Assembly (NCBI RefSeq): GCF_013744875.1
Contig: NZ_CP059399.1
Span: forward strand, 4,898,001-4,962,000
DNA from: Nocardia huaxiensis
GTDB taxonomy: Bacteria; Actinomycetota; Actinomycetes; Mycobacteriales; Mycobacteriaceae
Direction: 5' to 3'
DNA: 64,000 nt
In this document: positions 9,009-18,159 of the stretch, one piece after another
How the letters are laid out: the number at the start of each line of letters is the position of its first letter
How positions within the stretch are numbered: position 1 is the first letter of the stretch
Made by a program: the position numbers and the translations under genes
Notes under the pieces: model-generated
What the model saw: the letters and a program-made list of their open reading frames with translations, nothing else
Database searches by the model: none
What the model was told of the DNA's origin: nothing

Positions 9009-9164
9009 TTCACCGAGATCGCGGCCATGGACCTGGAATCACACCTCCCCCGGATCGCGAGTTTCTGGGCACGAGCACTGCTTCGGCATGCGGAGCCGAC
9101 CGCTGCTCGGGCCAAGATCCAAGGGGAGCGCATCGCACGCGCGATGCTTCGCCGCTTGACCGGC
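9009..9164 (+). pseudogene. Relic of a group III-like truncated haemoglobin
   Basis: The frame contains FTEIAAMDLESHLPRIASFW, which matches the D-L-E-x-H-L-P-x-I-x-x-F-W helix of truncated haemoglobins, followed at once by ERIARAMLRRLTG, which resembles the C-terminal helix. The heme-binding middle of the protein and the N-terminus are missing, which suggests an internal deletion plus loss of the start. It lies 155 bp downstream of no other gene and has no ribosome site. Confidence 0.5.
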
Positions 9165-9372
9165 ACGGGTGAAATCCACGGAACGGGGCCGGGTTTCGTT
9201 CCGCTCGCCGCCGTGCGGCTGCGGTCGCGTCAGAATTGAGCGGACGCGTTCGGAGGCGGTGCGGCGGCCCTTTCCGTCTCGCGCAGTAGGGGCGAAAGTC
9301 CTTTCATCCGAGGACTATTCGGGAAGGAACTTCCAGCGTTTCCGCAGCTGTGACCGTATACCCTCGTGCGCC

Positions 9373-9600
9373 ATGGTGTTCAGACTGCGAGCCGTTTCGT
9401 CCGATACGGCAGCCCGTGGTATGTCGATCCGCGAGTATCAGTACCAGACCCTGTCCGAAGTCGTAGATGCCTTGCGCCCCTTCGGTATCGCGCTGGATCC
9501 GGAACGGCTTCTCGCACAATCTGCGGATGGTAGATGGCAAATGGCTGTGGACAGCGAGAATGGACGGGCGACCCTCACTGTTTTCCTACCCGCCGATTAG
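9373..9600 (+). CDS. Hypothetical small protein, 75 aa
   Basis: A compact frame beginning MVFRLRAVSSDTAARGMS and ending LTVFLPAD. Composition is balanced and coding-like, with a plausible alpha/beta pattern (DALRPFGIALDPERLL then a WQMAVDSENGRATLTV strand pair). No family is recognised. The start is the first ATG in the coding-like part; no strong ribosome site is seen. Function unknown. Confidence 0.55.
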   Translation: MVFRLRAVSSDTAARGMSIREYQYQTLSEVVDALRPFGIALDPERLLAQSADGRWQMAVDSENGRATLTVFLPAD

Positions 9601-9659
9601 ACGATCCCGGTTGACATCAAGAAATTGCGGGGTCCAGCCGAATCGGTTGTGACCCCGCC

Positions 9660-9824
9660 GGAGACATAGACGCCCTCTACGGGCTGGTGCGCGCGGGCGT
9701 CGACTTCGTCGTCGACCCCGAGGATCTGGAACTCGACCCGGCCCCGCAGGCCGAACTCGACGATCCCGAGGCGGAGCCGTCGCTGCAACTCGAATACAGG
9801 TTCTCGGCGACCTTCAGCCGACGA
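9660..9824 (+). other. Coding-like remnant without start
   Basis: An open stretch reads DIDALYGLVRAGVDFVVDPE, followed by an acidic segment (ELDPAPQAELDDPEAEP) and SLQLEYRFSATFSRR. It looks like real protein but has no start codon in frame after the upstream stop near 9612 and no recognisable family. It is probably the tail of a lost gene. The rest of 9601-9998 shows no convincing gene on either strand. Confidence 0.35.
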
Positions 9825-9998
9825 ATGAGGTCCTTGGTCCCGTCGCCTCGGGTCCCATGCCTCTGATCCGGGTCGCCGTTCGCTCAGCAGGCTTGCGGGC
9901 ATGGGTTCGAGGGTGCGGCGTATTGCCGCGGTGTATGCGACGGGGCAGGGGACGACGGGGGAGAGCGCCGAATTCATCGGCAAGGCACGAAACCGCGA

Positions 9999-11375
9999 GT
10001 GTCTGACCGCATGACGGTCACCGAGGACATACTCCCGCTCGAGGAACCGTCGGTCGTCGGCGATGCCGTGCCCTTGGGGGCGACCGAGCTGTTCTTCTCC
10101 ACCACCGACCACCACGGCGTTATCCGCCTCGGCAATTCGGTCTTCGCACGAGTCTCCGGCTACGCACTCGACGAACTCGTGGGCGCGCCGCACAATCTGG
10201 TGCGCCACCCGGATATGCCTGCCGGGGTCTTCGAGCTGATCTGGGAGCGGCTGCGCGCGAACCGGCCGGTGGGAGGGTTCGTCGAGAATCGTGCCAAGGA
10301 CGGCTCGGCCTATTGGGTATTCGCCACCATGAGCCCGCTGCACGATGGCTACCTCTCGGTCCGAATCGCCTCGCGCAGTGTGTATTTCGAGCGGATCGCG
10401 GCGGTTTACGCGCATGCGCGCGCCGTCGAGGACCTGGCCGCAGCCGCCGGTGTCGGGCGCCGCGAACGGGCGGTGTGCGGGCGGGTGGCCGTCGAAGAAG
10501 CCTTGCGCCACCAGGGTTTCGCCTCCTACGACGAGTTCATGGCGACGGCGTTGCCAGCCGAGATATCGGTGCGGGCGGACTCGGTTCGCGAGGCTTTCGC
10601 GCGATCGGACTCGCAAGGACCGGTCGGGCAGACACTCTCGGCCGCGCTCGCACTGGACGCGGAGTTCGCTCCTCTGGTCGGGCGGCTGGCCGACTACCAA
10701 CTGCTGTGCGAGCGGCTGACGGTCGCCGCCCAACGGGTGATCGAGATCGCCTGCCGCCTGGGCATATCCGTCGAGGCCGCACGGGAAGCCTCTCGGCCCG
10801 TGGCCGACACCGCACCGGTCCTGGCGAATGTCGCTCGCGTCATGGGCGATCCGATGCGGGACGCGGTGACGGCGCTGCGCAGCCTGCCGACAGCACTGGA
10901 TCGGTTGCGCACCGACGTGCTGCGACTGCGCTTCCGGATCTCGCTGGCCGTACTGCACAACACCACGGTCGCCGCGTTCGCGGCCGAGGTGATCGACGGC
11001 ACCGCACCGCCGCAGTCGCTGCAGGCGGTGCCACTGCTGTGCGATGCGGCGGCCTTGGGGTTGGCGGAAATGGCCGAGCAGGTTCACCGCCTCAACGGCG
11101 AACTGGCGGCGGTCGCGGCCGTCACCGAACAAGCCGCCGCCGCCCTCGACCGCTTCCGCCGATTCCTGGGGCAATGGCGGATCCTCGTGCTGCGGTACAA
11201 GGCCGGGCCGCTGATCGCGGACCAGCTCGCACTCATCGACGCCGAAATCGTGGCGAGCGCGGACTGGATGTCGCTCCTGCATGAGCTCGGGGCCGAATTC
11301 CGCAGTGCCACAGTGGTGATCGACACCGACAGGCTGCGACACCAGTGGACGGTGATCAAGCACACGGCCCGCTGA
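9999..11375 (+). CDS. PAS-domain protein resembling an Aer-type sensor without a signalling domain
   Basis: A 458-residue protein. Residues ~30-125 form a PAS fold of the aerotaxis type: FFSTTDHHGVI, NSVFARVSGY, NLVRHPDMP and a YWVFATMSPL strand are characteristic. The remainder (~130-458) is almost entirely helical with many Ala, Leu and Arg, but lacks the conserved hairpin of methyl-accepting chemotaxis proteins, a kinase or a GGDEF domain, and no membrane segment is apparent. It may sense redox or a ligand through the PAS domain, but its output is unknown. GTG at 9999 or ATG at 10011 could be the start; neither has a strong ribosome site. Confidence 0.8.
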   Translation: MSDRMTVTEDILPLEEPSVVGDAVPLGATELFFSTTDHHGVIRLGNSVFARVSGYALDELVGAPHNLVRHPDMPAGVFELIWERLRANRPVGGFVENRAKDGSAYWVFATMSPLHDGYLSVRIASRSVYFERIAAVYAHARAVEDLAAAAGVGRRERAVCGRVAVEEALRHQGFASYDEFMATALPAEISVRADSVREAFARSDSQGPVGQTLSAALALDAEFAPLVGRLADYQLLCERLTVAAQRVIEIACRLGISVEAAREASRPVADTAPVLANVARVMGDPMRDAVTALRSLPTALDRLRTDVLRLRFRISLAVLHNTTVAAFAAEVIDGTAPPQSLQAVPLLCDAAALGLAEMAEQVHRLNGELAAVAAVTEQAAAALDRFRRFLGQWRILVLRYKAGPLIADQLALIDAEIVASADWMSLLHELGAEFRSATVVIDTDRLRHQWTVIKHTAR

Positions 11376-11605
11376 CAGCGACCGTGCCGAGAGAGCCGGC
11401 CCGAGCAACCGAATCGCAGAGCAGCGCGATCGGCAGCTCGGCCTTCGCCTATTGTCCGGCTCATCACGCCATGCTGACGGTGATGCACCACTTGGTAGGC
11501 AACAGCTCGCGGATCGGTGGTGATGGCCAGACCCGTCCGGGCTGCCCGCGCCCGTACCGGTACCGCCAACGGACCCGAATCGGTGACCTCGTAGTTGAGC
11601 GTCCT

Positions 11606-11797
11606 TCAGTTGCGGACGCCGTCGGAGAACAGCTCTCCCGTGCTGACGACCACGAGGGTTGGTGCCGCGCATTCGGGACACGACCGTGACCCGGGTGCGA
11701 GTGCGGAAGTACGGCACAACAGGCCGCAATCGAAACATCGCAGTATCCGGCCGCGTAGCCGGTAGATCGGTGTGACCCGCAGTGCACTCACCTCCAT
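11606..11797 (-). CDS. Small zinc-ribbon-like protein, 63 aa
   Basis: Two Cys pairs, CFDCG and CPECA, separated by ~17 residues give a zinc-ribbon spacing; a hydrophobic strand (TLVVVSTGELF) follows. The ATG lies immediately downstream of an AT-rich segment with a palindrome at 11807-11816, which could be its promoter. No named family. It could also be a chance frame, but the paired cysteines argue against that. Positions 11376-11605, between this gene and the PAS gene, show nothing convincing. Confidence 0.45.
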   Translation of the reverse strand: MEVSALRVTPIYRLRGRILRCFDCGLLCRTSALAPGSRSCPECAAPTLVVVSTGELFSDGVRN

Positions 11798-11806
11798 ATT
11801 TGTTTT

Positions 11807-11816
11807 CTAATATTAG
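11807..11816. promoter_or_regulatory. CTAATATTAG palindrome in AT-rich island
   Basis: A perfect 10-bp palindrome inside an unusually AT-rich 30-bp segment, 10 bp upstream of the small zinc-ribbon gene on the minus strand. Likely a promoter element or operator for that gene. Confidence 0.4.
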
Positions 11817-11887
11817 CAAGTATGATATCGCCGGGGAGCGGTGGGATCCTGCGGGGAGGGTGGGCCCGATGTGAGCCCCGGAGCTGC

Positions 11888-12118
11888 CTATTGTTGGGGC
11901 GGGGTGCGTCCGGTGCGTTTCGTCGCCCACCCGACCCTTTTCAGACCGGCATCGCAGAGTTCGAGCAGCCTGCGACGTTCCTCGTCGGAACACTGGGCGG
12001 CGAGGACTTCGCTGCGTAGCGCGGCCAGTTCATCCGCAAGGGTTCCCGGATCGCCCAGTGCCAGGGCCTGCCTGGCATCGAGGAGCGCTTGGCGGACTCG
12101 GCGTTCCAAGTCGTTCAT
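11888..12118 (-). CDS. Hypothetical small helical protein, 76 aa
   Basis: Begins MNDLERRVRQALLDARQALA and continues with charged amphipathic helices (DELAALRSEVLAAQCSDEER) to a basic tail. An AAGGTGG ribosome site precedes the ATG at 12118, which decides the start within a longer frame. No membrane segment or signal peptide. It is transcribed away from the hydrogenase-like operon. Function unknown. Confidence 0.68.
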   Translation of the reverse strand: MNDLERRVRQALLDARQALALGDPGTLADELAALRSEVLAAQCSDEERRRLLELCDAGLKRVGWATKRTGRTPPQQ

Positions 12119-12542
12119 CACCAACCACCTTCTGCGTGGATATGGGACAACAAAGCCAATGGGTGCGCGGGGCGGACGCGAGACCGCGAGCCACCGAATT
12201 GATGGTAAGTCGTCGCACTCTCGTTCGAGTGCGAATCCGGTTGTGCGGCTGAAGATTTGGAAAGTGGAAGTGAGTGGCCCGGGAGGGCTGGCGCGTGCCG
12301 GCTGGCGTCGTCGAAACGCGACGCCGATGCTGCGTGTGCCGACACGCCGTGTGACGCGCCCCCTGTCCCGCATCGGTCCCGGTCGCCTTCGGCGAACGTG
12401 GCGGTCGGTTCTTATTGTATGTGGTTTCTGCATTGCATTGTTTCGCAATCAGTAGAACACACGCCGAGTTTCTGCTACATCTTGTCGCGTGAGTGACGTA
12501 CTCGCGGGTTCTCGCACTGTCCCGGCGCGGTGGTGACGCGCC
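12119..12542. other. Divergent intergenic region upstream of the hydrogenase-like operon
   Basis: No gene is recognised in these 424 bp. The segment between a minus-strand small gene and the first gene of the complex contains an AT-richer stretch (~12410-12480) with an ATTGC-N10-GCAATCA arrangement at 12432-12451, similar to motifs before arsR and pckG. Confidence 0.6.
12432..12451. promoter_or_regulatory. Putative ArsR operator before the complex operon
   Basis: An inverted arrangement of ATTGC (12432-12436) and GCAATCA (12445-12451) about 90 bp upstream of the first gene. The GCAATCA half is identical to half-sites at 19679 and, on the opposite strand, at 20110. Assignment to the ArsR protein encoded at the operon end is inferred. 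Confidence 0.45.
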
Positions 12543-13019
12543 ATGGGCTGGCTGCGCACGATCTTGCGGACGGGCAGGGTGGCCGACGCGGCGCCCCCGG
12601 GTCCGGCGCGCGCGAATGTGCCTGCGCCGCTGCGGGGTTCGCTGCAATTGCGGCATGTCGACGCGGGTTCCTGCAACGGATGCGAGATCGAGATCTCCGG
12701 GGCGTTCGGGCCGGTGTACGACGCGGAACGCTATGGTGCGAGGCTGGTGGCCTCCCCGCGGCACGCGGACGGATTGCTGGTGACCGGGGTCGTGACCCGG
12801 AACATGGCCGAAGCGCTTCGTCGCACGCACGCCGCCACGCCTGGGCCCAAGGTCGTGATCGCTTGTGGCGACTGTGCTTTGAACCGTGGCGTGTTCGCCG
12901 AAGCCTACGGGGTCGCGGGGGCGGTCGGTGAGATCGTGGACGTCGATATCGAGGTTCCCGGGTGTCCGCCGGCGCCGGAGGCGATCGTGGCGGCGCTGCG
13001 GTCGGTGACCGGGCGGTGA
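12543..13019 (+). CDS. Hydrogenase-4/complex I-like small subunit (NuoB/HyfI type)
   Basis: A 158-residue iron-sulfur subunit. Cluster ligands of this family are present: Cys44 and Cys47 in SCNGCE, Cys111 in CGDCA and Cys141 in PGCPP, so it should carry the proximal [4Fe-4S] centre that passes electrons to or from the large subunit. It corresponds in type and position to Rv0082 of M. tuberculosis. It is the first gene of a six-gene operon with start/stop overlaps throughout (here GTGA with the next gene). Confidence 0.88.
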   Translation: MGWLRTILRTGRVADAAPPGPARANVPAPLRGSLQLRHVDAGSCNGCEIEISGAFGPVYDAERYGARLVASPRHADGLLVTGVVTRNMAEALRRTHAATPGPKVVIACGDCALNRGVFAEAYGVAGAVGEIVDVDIEVPGCPPAPEAIVAALRSVTGR

Positions 13020-14998
13020 CCGCCACGATCACGACGACGAGGGCGGGGGACCCGGCCGTACCCCCGGGGCACGAGCCGGTCGGCTCGGTGGTGTCCGGCG
13101 TCGTGACGAGCGCGCTGGGTGTGTGCGGTGTGGCGGTGGGAATCGCCGGGCTGCTGGGTCCGGCGCGGTCATTGAGTGTCGGGTGGTTGTTGCCGCTGGC
13201 GGGGGTGTATCTGCAGTTGGATCGGCTCGCCGGGTTCTTCTTGGCCCTCACCGGCGCGGTCGCTGTGCCTGTTGGCGTGTACGTGATCGGTTACGCGCGC
13301 CGCGAACGGCTGAGCCGGTTGTCGCTGGCGGTGCTGCCGGTGTTCGTGGCGGCGATGCTGCTGGTGCCCGTGGCCGGGGCGGTGACGACGTTCCTGCTGG
13401 CGTGGGAGTCGATGGCGCTGGCCTCGCTGGTGTTGGTGTTCACCGAGCACGGGCGGGCGGTCACCCGGCGGGCCGGCGTGTTCTACGCGGTGATGACGCA
13501 GCTGGGTTTCGTCGCGATCCTGGCAGGTCTGCTGGTGGCGTCGGCAGCAGTGGGCGGGACGGATCGTTTCGACGCGCTCGCGGGTGTTCCGGACAGTGCC
13601 CGTGCCGCGGTCTTCGTGCTCACCGTGGCCGGGTTCGGGTCGAAAGCGGGGTTGGTGCCGTTGCATGCGTGGCTGCCGCGGGCGCACCCGGAGGCTCCCA
13701 CCCCGGTGTCGGCGCTGATGAGTGCGGCCATGACGAATCTCGGGATCTACGGGATCGTGCGCTTCGAGCTGCAACTGCTGGGTCCGGGACCACGGTGGTG
13801 GGGGGTGGTGCTGCTGGCGCTCGGCGCGGTGACGGCCATCTACGGCGTGCTGCAGGCATCGGTGCAGTCCGATCTCAAACGGCTGCTGGCGTTCTCGACT
13901 GTCGAGAACATGGGTTTGATCACGCTCGCGTTGGGGGCCGCGACGCTGTTCGCAGCCGCGGGGGCGGGTGCCGCGGCCACGGTGGCCATGGCGGCGGCGA
14001 TGCTGCATCTGATCGCGCACGCGGCGTTCAAATGCCTCGGATTCCTGGGTGCGGGTGCGGTTTTGGTCGCGACCGGGTTGCGGGATCTTGATCGGCTCGG
14101 CGGACTGGCCCGGCGGATGCCCGCGACCACGACCCTGTTCGGGATCGCGGCCCTCGGGGCGTCCGGATTGCCGCTGGGCGCGGGCTTCGTCAGCGAATGG
14201 CTCCTCGTACAAGCGCTGATTCACCCAGGTACACAGAATGATTCGGTGGTGGCGTTGGCCGCGCCGCTGGCCGTCGGCGCGGTCGCGCTGACCGCCGGGC
14301 TGGGCGTGGCTGCCATGGTCAAGGCGTTCGGCATCGGATTTCTGGCCCGCCCACGCTCACCACGGGCCGCTGCCGCGCGAGAGGCGCCGGCGTCCATGGT
14401 GGGGGGAATGGCGGTCGCGGCGGCCGCATGTGTGGTGCTGTCCGTGGTGCCGGCGGCGGTCGGTCCTGCTGTCGGCCGCGTCGTCGGCGCGTTACCAGCC
14501 TCGGCCGGAACCGAATTCACCGGATTGGCCTGGACGATCCGCCTACCCGGGCTCGCGGGCAGCATCGCTCCCGGTGCTGTCGCGGCCGCGGTGGCCGCAG
14601 CCGCCGTGGCCGTCGCGGCCCTGCTGAAGTGGCGCGCCCGCAGCAATCCCGCGCCCGAGACGCTGCCGTTGTGGGCGTGTGGCGCGGGCCGGACGTCCGC
14701 GCGAATGCAGTACACGGCAACCTCTTTCGCCGAACCGTTGCAACGGGTCTTCGACGACGTGCTGCGCCCGGACACCGATATCGAGATCACCCACGTGGCC
14801 GAATCCCGGTATCTGGTCGAGCGGGTCTCCTACCGCACGCGGATCACCGACGCGGTCGAAGATCGGCTGTACCGTCCCGTGATTCGGGTCATTCGGTGGG
14901 CGGCACTCGCGCTGTCCCGTGCCCACACCGGCAATGTGCACCTGTACCTCGCCTATGGCGCGGCCGGGGTGCTGATCGTGTTGCTGGTGGCGCGGTGA
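13016..14998 (+). CDS. Hydrogenase-4 membrane subunit B-like antiporter protein (NuoL/M/N family)
   Basis: A 660-residue polytopic membrane protein of the Mrp-antiporter/NuoL-M-N family. The core signature is clear: GSKAGLVPLHAWLPRAHPEA, then SALMSAAMTNLGIYG and DLKRLLAFSTVENMG, carrying the Lys, His and Glu of the ion path. The C-terminal part (after residue ~560) matches the HyfB/HycC tail with LPLWACGAG and ARMQYTATSFAEPLQ. The GTG start at 13016 overlaps the upstream stop (GTGA) and is preferred over an earlier in-frame start. Expected to translocate protons or sodium ions when the complex is active. Confidence 0.9.
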   Translation: MTATITTTRAGDPAVPPGHEPVGSVVSGVVTSALGVCGVAVGIAGLLGPARSLSVGWLLPLAGVYLQLDRLAGFFLALTGAVAVPVGVYVIGYARRERLSRLSLAVLPVFVAAMLLVPVAGAVTTFLLAWESMALASLVLVFTEHGRAVTRRAGVFYAVMTQLGFVAILAGLLVASAAVGGTDRFDALAGVPDSARAAVFVLTVAGFGSKAGLVPLHAWLPRAHPEAPTPVSALMSAAMTNLGIYGIVRFELQLLGPGPRWWGVVLLALGAVTAIYGVLQASVQSDLKRLLAFSTVENMGLITLALGAATLFAAAGAGAAATVAMAAAMLHLIAHAAFKCLGFLGAGAVLVATGLRDLDRLGGLARRMPATTTLFGIAALGASGLPLGAGFVSEWLLVQALIHPGTQNDSVVALAAPLAVGAVALTAGLGVAAMVKAFGIGFLARPRSPRAAAAREAPASMVGGMAVAAAACVVLSVVPAAVGPAVGRVVGALPASAGTEFTGLAWTIRLPGLAGSIAPGAVAAAVAAAAVAVAALLKWRARSNPAPETLPLWACGAGRTSARMQYTATSFAEPLQRVFDDVLRPDTDIEITHVAESRYLVERVSYRTRITDAVEDRLYRPVIRVIRWAALALSRAHTGNVHLYLAYGAAGVLIVLLVAR

Positions 14999-15960
14999 CC
15001 GGGCTCGCGTACGTGGCCGGCGCGGCCCAGATCAGTGGTGTGATGGCCGGTGCGCCGTTGGTGGTGGGTGTGATGCGGCAGGTCCGAGCACGTGCGGAGG
15101 GCCGCGCGGGGGCCGGGATCGGACAGCCGTGGCGGGACCTGCGCAAGCAGTTGCGCAAGCAGTCGATCACCCCGGTCGCCACCACGCTCGTCTTCGTGGC
15201 CGCGCCACTGGTGTTGGCGGCGACGACGCTGGTGATCGCCGCCGTCGCTCCGCTCGTCGCGACCGGCTCGCCGCTGGACGCGGCGGCCGATCTGTTCACG
15301 GTGGTCGGCCTGTTGTTGGTCGGCACCGTGGCGCTGGCGCTGGGCGGGATCGACACCGGTACCGCGTTCGGCGGTATGGGGGCCAGCCGGGAGACGGTCA
15401 TCGCGGCGCTGGTCGAGCCGACCATTCTGTTGTCGGTGTTCGCGCTGTCGATTCCCGGCGGTTCATCGAATCTCGGTGCGTTGGTGAGCAATACCCTCGA
15501 TCATCCGGGGCAGGTGCTGTCGCTGAGCGCGGTACTGGCCGCGGCGGCACTGGTGATCGTGATCATCGCCGAGACGGGACGGCTCCCGGTGGACAACCCG
15601 GCCACCCACCTGGAACTGACGATGGTGCACGAGGCCATGGTGCTCGAATACGCCGGGCCCCGGCTGGCGTTGATCGAATGGGCCTCGGCCATGCGGCTGA
15701 CCGTGCTGCTGGCGTTGTTGGTGAACCTGTTCGTGCCGTGGGGAATCGCGGGCAGCGCGCCGAGCGCGGCCGAGGTGGTGATCGGCGTGGGCGCGATCGC
15801 GGCGAAGGTGTTCGTGCTGGCGACGCTGCTGGCGTTCGGGGAGGTGTTCCTGGCCAAGCTGCGCTTGTTCCGGGTGCCCGAACTGCTGGCGGGCTCGTTT
15901 CTGCTGGCGCTGCTGGCGGTGACCGCCGCGAGCTTCTTCACTTCCCGAGGCGGTTCATGA
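14995..15960 (+). CDS. Hydrogenase-4/complex I-like membrane anchor (NuoH/HycD type)
   Basis: A 321-residue membrane protein of the NuoH/HyfC/HycD family: the cytoplasmic loop with IIAETGRLPVDNPATHLEL and MVHEAMVLEYAGPRLALIEW is diagnostic for the subunit that contacts the catalytic arm and the quinone or ferredoxin site. GTG start at 14995 overlaps the upstream stop. It matches Rv0084 (hycD) in type and order. Confidence 0.92.
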   Translation: MTGLAYVAGAAQISGVMAGAPLVVGVMRQVRARAEGRAGAGIGQPWRDLRKQLRKQSITPVATTLVFVAAPLVLAATTLVIAAVAPLVATGSPLDAAADLFTVVGLLLVGTVALALGGIDTGTAFGGMGASRETVIAALVEPTILLSVFALSIPGGSSNLGALVSNTLDHPGQVLSLSAVLAAAALVIVIIAETGRLPVDNPATHLELTMVHEAMVLEYAGPRLALIEWASAMRLTVLLALLVNLFVPWGIAGSAPSAAEVVIGVGAIAAKVFVLATLLAFGEVFLAKLRLFRVPELLAGSFLLALLAVTAASFFTSRGGS

Positions 15961-16033
15961 CTCACTCTGACCCGACACCCCTGAGCTGTCGCTCGTCGCT
16001 TGCCGCGGAGGCGTCCGCCGGTCGGGGGCGGCC

Positions 16034-16696
16034 ATGACCGAGGCCGGATATGCGGGTGTGCTCGACTTCGCCGCGGGCGCACTGGTACTCGCGGCGGTGT
16101 TCGTGGTGTGGCGACGCGATCTGCGGGCGATCGCGGGGCTGCTCGCGGTGCAAGGCGCCGCGTTGGCGGTGATCCCGCTCGTGCAGGGCGCTCATCATGG
16201 CGACGGTCTGCTGCTGGGGGTCGGTGCGGCCGTGCTCGTGCTGCGCGCGGGCGCGCTGCCCTGGTTGCTGGCCCGAGCGATCGGTGCCGAACGCTGGGAG
16301 TATCGCGAAGCGACGCCGCTGGTGAACACCGCCTCGTCGCTGTTGATCGCGGCCGGGTTGACGATCGCGGCGTTCGGGGTCACCCGCCCTCTGGTGAATC
16401 TGGAGCCGACGCCCGAAACCGCCGCTGTCCCGGCCGCGTTCGCGGTGATCCTGATCGCGTTGTTCGTCATGGCCACCCGCCGCCACGCACTCTCGCAGGC
16501 GGCCGGATTCCTCATGCTGGACAACGGGATCGCCGCTACCGCGTTCCTGCTCACCGCCGGTGTGCCGGTGATCGTCGAGCTGGGCGCCTCCCTGGACGTG
16601 TTCTTCGCGATCGCGATCATCGGCATCCTCACCGGCCGCCTGCGCCGTGCCTTCGGCGGCGCCGACCTCGACCAGTTGCAGGAGCTGCACGACTGA
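16034..16696 (+). CDS. Hydrogenase-4 subunit E-like membrane protein
   Basis: A 220-residue protein with about seven hydrophobic segments, ending in [20 protein letters not shown], which is the C-terminal pattern of HyfE/HycP proteins (a NuoK-like region). The 73-bp gap before it is the only noticeable spacing in the operon. Corresponds in position to Rv0085 (hycP). TGATG couples it to the next gene. Confidence 0.85.
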   Translation: MTEAGYAGVLDFAAGALVLAAVFVVWRRDLRAIAGLLAVQGAALAVIPLVQGAHHGDGLLLGVGAAVLVLRAGALPWLLARAIGAERWEYREATPLVNTASSLLIAAGLTIAAFGVTRPLVNLEPTPETAAVPAAFAVILIALFVMATRRHALSQAAGFLMLDNGIAATAFLLTAGVPVIVELGASLDVFFAIAIIGILTGRLRRAFGGADLDQLQELHD

Positions 16697-18159
16697 TGAC
16701 AGCCCTGATCCTTACCGCGATACTCGCGCCGCTCGGCGCGGCGGTGACCGGCGCGGTCGCCGGATGGCGGCGTGGCACAGCGATATTCACCACCGCGACC
16801 GCGATCGCCATCCTCGGATGCGCGGCGGCGCTGGGCGTCGGTCTGCACGATCGCGTCCACGTGCTGGCCGGTGGGTTGCTGCGGGTGGACGCCCTGTCGG
16901 TGAGCATGCTCGTCGTGATCGGTGTCGTCGGCACCCTCGCCACCTGCGCGGGCATCGGCTATCTCGATGCCGAACTCGCGCACGGCCACATCGACGCGCG
17001 CGGCGCTCGCACCTACGCCACGTTGGTGCCCGCGTTCCTCGCCGCGATGGTGCTCGCGGTGTGCGCCAACAATATCGGCGTGGTCTGGGTCGGGATCGAA
17101 GCCACCACGGTGGTCACCGCGTTCCTGGTCGGGCACCGCGGCACCCGGACCGCCCTGGAGGCCACCTGGAAGTACGTCATCATCTGCTCGGTGGGCATCG
17201 CCGTCGCATTTCTGGGCACCGTGCTGCTGTACTTCGCCGCCCGCCACGCCGGAGCATCCGCCGAACAGGCGTTAGACCTGGATGTGCTGCTCGCGCACGC
17301 ACACGGTCTCGATCCGAATGTCACGCGCTTGGCCGGGGGATTGCTGTTGATCGGCTACGGCGCCAAGGCCGGACTGGTCCCGTTCCACACGTGGCTGGCC
17401 GACGCGCACAGCCAGGCGCCTGCACCGGTGTCGGCATTGATGAGCGGGGTGCTGCTGGCGGTCGCGGTGTCGGTGGTGCTGCGGATCAAGCCGATCGTCG
17501 ACGCCGCGACCGGCGCCGGATATCTGCGGACCGGGCTGCTGATCGTCGGCCTGGCGACGCTGCTGATCGCCGCGGCCATGCTGACCGTCACCCGCGACCT
17601 CAAACGGATGCTGGCCTATTCCTCCATGGAGAACATGGGTTTGATCGCGGTCGCCGCCGCAGCGGGGACCCGCCTCGCGATCGCGGCACTGCTGCTGCAC
17701 GTGCTCGCCCACGGCATCGGCAAGACCGTCCTGTTCTTGTCCACCGGTCCGCTGCAGGCCGCGCACCGATCCACCGCCCTCGCCGCGATCAGGGGCGTCG
17801 CCTCCCGGTCCCGAGTGATCGGCGTCGCCTTCGGCGCGGGCACCGTCGTGCTGCTGGGATTGCCGCCGTTCGCGATGTTCGCCAGCGAAGTGGCCATCGC
17901 ACGATCGCTGGCCGACGCGCGCCTGGCGTGGGCGCTGATTCTCGCGCTGCTGTTGATCGCCGTCGCCTTCGCCGCGCTGGTCCGCAATGCCGGGCGCATC
18001 CTGCTCGGCGCCGCCCCCGACGCCCCCGCCATTGTCGTGCCGGTCACGATCACGGTGGCTTTGGTTGCGGGAGTGACGGTTTCGATCGCATTGGGCATCA
18101 CCGCCGGACCGTTCACCGACCTGTTCACCACGGCCGCCGAGCAAATGAGCCCACGATGA
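16696..18159 (+). CDS. Second NuoL/M/N-like antiporter subunit (HyfF/HycQ type)
   Basis: A 487-residue polytopic membrane protein. GYGAKAGLVPFHTWLADAHSQ, PAPVSALMSGVL and DLKRMLAYSSMENMGLI are the ion-channel signatures of the family, here without the long C-terminal extension of the first antiporter gene. The start ATG at 16696 overlaps the upstream stop; longer in-frame extensions upstream are antisense to or overlap the previous gene. Corresponds to Rv0086 (hycQ). Confidence 0.9.
   Translation: MTALILTAILAPLGAAVTGAVAGWRRGTAIFTTATAIAILGCAAALGVGLHDRVHVLAGGLLRVDALSVSMLVVIGVVGTLATCAGIGYLDAELAHGHIDARGARTYATLVPAFLAAMVLAVCANNIGVVWVGIEATTVVTAFLVGHRGTRTALEATWKYVIICSVGIAVAFLGTVLLYFAARHAGASAEQALDLDVLLAHAHGLDPNVTRLAGGLLLIGYGAKAGLVPFHTWLADAHSQAPAPVSALMSGVLLAVAVSVVLRIKPIVDAATGAGYLRTGLLIVGLATLLIAAAMLTVTRDLKRMLAYSSMENMGLIAVAAAAGTRLAIAALLLHVLAHGIGKTVLFLSTGPLQAAHRSTALAAIRGVASRSRVIGVAFGAGTVVLLGLPPFAMFASEVAIARSLADARLAWALILALLLIAVAFAALVRNAGRILLGAAPDAPAIVVPVTITVALVAGVTVSIALGITAGPFTDLFTTAAEQMSPR

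Noticed and set aside
9597..11993. A 798-codon minus-strand frame
   Set aside because: It is antisense to the PAS gene and several relics, is full of Arg, Gly and His from GC-rich codons, and shows no family signature.
12257..12496. Plus-strand frames in the intergenic region before the complex
   Set aside because: No ribosome sites or protein character; the interval looks regulatory.
16195..17247. Long minus-strand frames under the hydrogenase-like operon (also 17616-19484 and 13169-14224)
   Set aside because: Third-position GC bias leaves the antisense frame open; residue composition is not protein-like.
16647..18155. N-terminal extension of the large subunit frame upstream of 18156
   Set aside because: The extension runs in another register through the antiporter gene and is Arg-rich; the NuoC-like domain starts at 18156.
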